A stretch of DNA of 34,095 bases from Bdellovibrionales bacterium (GTDB lineage: Bacteria; Bdellovibrionota; UBA1018; CAIMNF01), in contig CANHQK010000024.1 in NCBI GenBank assembly GCA_947462765.1, positions 1 to 34,095 of the forward strand, in the 5' to 3' direction. A model generated the notes under the pieces. It made no database searches and had not been told where the DNA came from. It worked only from the letters and a program-made list of their open reading frames with translations. This document shows positions 33,329 through 34,095 of this stretch, in pieces. Every line of letters begins with the position of its first letter. The first letter of the stretch is position 1. The position numbers were made by a program, and so were the translations under genes.

Positions 33329-33983
33329 CCGTCTTCTTTTTCAGATTTTTCAGAACCGCGAAAGGGTTCTCGCGCAGAGGAGCTTCCGCCTCCCGGTGGA
33401 AGTCGTTCTGATTTCTTCCGCACTTCGAACAATCCCCTTTATCATCCGCCTCGGGTTTCGGTTGCATGGGGAGAGTGAGCACGATTTGCTCATGCAAAAT
33501 CTCTTTCAGGTCCGCTAGCGGTTCCTTCACCACGGTGATCTCGAAATCCGATGCATTGAGATTGAACGGAGCCTCCTCGACCTGATCCTCGTCTTCTTCG
33601 TCCGAGAGCCAGTCTTGCAGCCCCTCTTCATGTTCAAAGGTGTTCTTGCGAGAGGACTCCCGTGGAGCCTCGGCGTACATCTCGGTTTGAGTCAACAAGG
33701 TGTGGAACTGAACTTGGATCGGAAACTGAAAAGCGTCAGCACAGAGGGAGCAAAGGAGGTAAAGGTGAGTCTTGGCCTTACCCGAAACATGAATCAGATC
33801 GTCCACCCTGCGCAGGGTGAAGCTGACCTGGGTCGGACGGGAGCGTGGCTTCCAGTTCGGCGGACGCTGGATCCTGTCCATCCGTTCGTCCAGACTTCCG
33901 ATGACATCCATCACCCAGGGCGTCGATTCGTCAAAGTGGTAATCGAGATCCTGGTCTTTGATCTCATGGAAGTAGACTTTCAT
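33321..33983 (-). CDS. DUF177/YceD family protein
   Basis: The product is 220 aa, somewhat longer than the usual 160-190. A first Cys pair (LCSLCADAF; Cys78, Cys81) sits where the family has CxRC. A central acidic segment (SDEEDEDQVEEAPF) follows, then DLKEILHEQIVLTLPM, the second pair CSKCG (Cys185, Cys188) and ENPFAVLKNLKKK at the end. YceD proteins are linked to 23S rRNA/ribosome assembly and lie before rpmF in most bacteria. Here the next gene encodes a barrel protein, and no rpmF-like short frame was seen. Confidence 0.85.
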   Translation of the reverse strand: MKVYFHEIKDQDLDYHFDESTPWVMDVIGSLDERMDRIQRPPNWKPRSRPTQVSFTLRRVDDLIHVSGKAKTHLYLLCSLCADAFQFPIQVQFHTLLTQTEMYAEAPRESSRKNTFEHEEGLQDWLSDEEDEDQVEEAPFNLNASDFEITVVKEPLADLKEILHEQIVLTLPMQPKPEADDKGDCSKCGRNQNDFHREAEAPLRENPFAVLKNLKKKTDA

Positions 33984-34008
33984 TTCCCTAGTTCTCGGAC
34001 TTTATCCG

Positions 34009-34037
34009 TTGATCTGCAAGACCTATTTGGCTAAAAT
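34009..34037 (+). promoter_or_regulatory. Promoter of the HAD-type gene
   Basis: TTGATC (34009-34014), 17 bp, TAAAAT (34032-34037). The start near 34044 would be about 2 nt before the ATG, so the message may be almost leaderless. Confidence 0.5.
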
Positions 34038-34045
34038 GGGCCATT

Positions 34046-34095
34046 ATGCGAATAGTCATGGATTTCGACGGGGTCTTCACCGATCCGAGCCACGA
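34046..34095 (+). CDS. HAD-superfamily hydrolase (partial, N-terminus only)
   Basis: Only 16 codons are inside the window, and the frame reads MRIVMDFDGVFTD. The DxDGVxTD pattern is motif I of haloacid dehalogenase-type phosphatases, whose first Asp is the nucleophile. Family members of this kind include KdsC-like and phosphoglycolate-type phosphatases. The subtype cannot be told from this piece. There is no clear ribosome site, and the promoter lies directly before the ATG. It is divergent from yceD. Confidence 0.7.
   Translation, partial: MRIVMDFDGVFTDPSH

Overview
The window looks like a chromosomal segment of a Gram-negative, moderately GC-rich bacterium. It has many Sec-exported proteins, two lipoproteins and outer-membrane barrel-like proteins. 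Several features suggest the Bdellovibrionota or a related deltaproteobacterium-like lineage: an xerD / M50 protease / trpS / scpA / scpB / rluB neighbourhood, an unconventional HD-GYP protein, a YkuD_2-type L,D-transpeptidase and many secreted hydrolases. This placement is inferred from gene content; there is no rRNA or other marker to prove it. No rRNA, CRISPR array, insertion sequence or prophage was seen.

Layout. Positions 1-4267 hold a partial DnaQ-like exonuclease (-), a GIY-YIG protein and an exported L,D-transpeptidase (+), then a coupled minus-strand operon of dCMP deaminase, FAD oxidoreductase and SAM methyltransferase. Positions 4368-9705 (+) hold an exported OmpA-like protein with CxxC pairs, a lipoprotein with its own promoter and a P-type ATPase. 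Positions 9635-11618 (-) encode three exported proteins: a glutaminase-like Cys-His-Asp protein, a barrel-like protein and a YceI protein. Positions 11700-12300 hold an unlisted 50-aa AN1/B-box-like zinc-finger ORF, a mosaic repeat built from the 3' end of a tRNA, and the intact initiator tRNA-fMet. Positions 12527-15692 (+) hold a metzincin lipoprotein and an RRM protein with a Gly-rich tail.

Positions 15711-28486 are mostly minus strand: a small Cys-rich secreted protein, RluB, scpB, scpA, trpS, an exported putative ADP-ribosyltransferase-like protein, an M50 protease, XerD and a 1337-aa SWIM-SNF2 helicase. A plus-strand HD-GYP gene lies between rluB and scpB. Positions 28590-31519 (+) encode a Tat-exported HiPIP coupled to an 871-aa HEAT-repeat protein whose C-terminus carries an RNxxxH HEPN-like motif. 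Positions 31478-33983 (-) form an overlapping yceD / barrel protein / exported alpha/beta-hydrolase operon. A HAD hydrolase starts at the right edge.

How the parts fit together. The scpA-scpB-trpS-M50-xerD cluster is chromosome maintenance and housekeeping. The other genes mainly concern the envelope or secreted functions. The least ordinary items are the ART-like gene inside the housekeeping cluster, the glutaminase-like secreted protein, the HEAT-HEPN-like fusion coupled to HiPIP, the AN1-like microprotein and the tRNA-fMet-derived mosaic.
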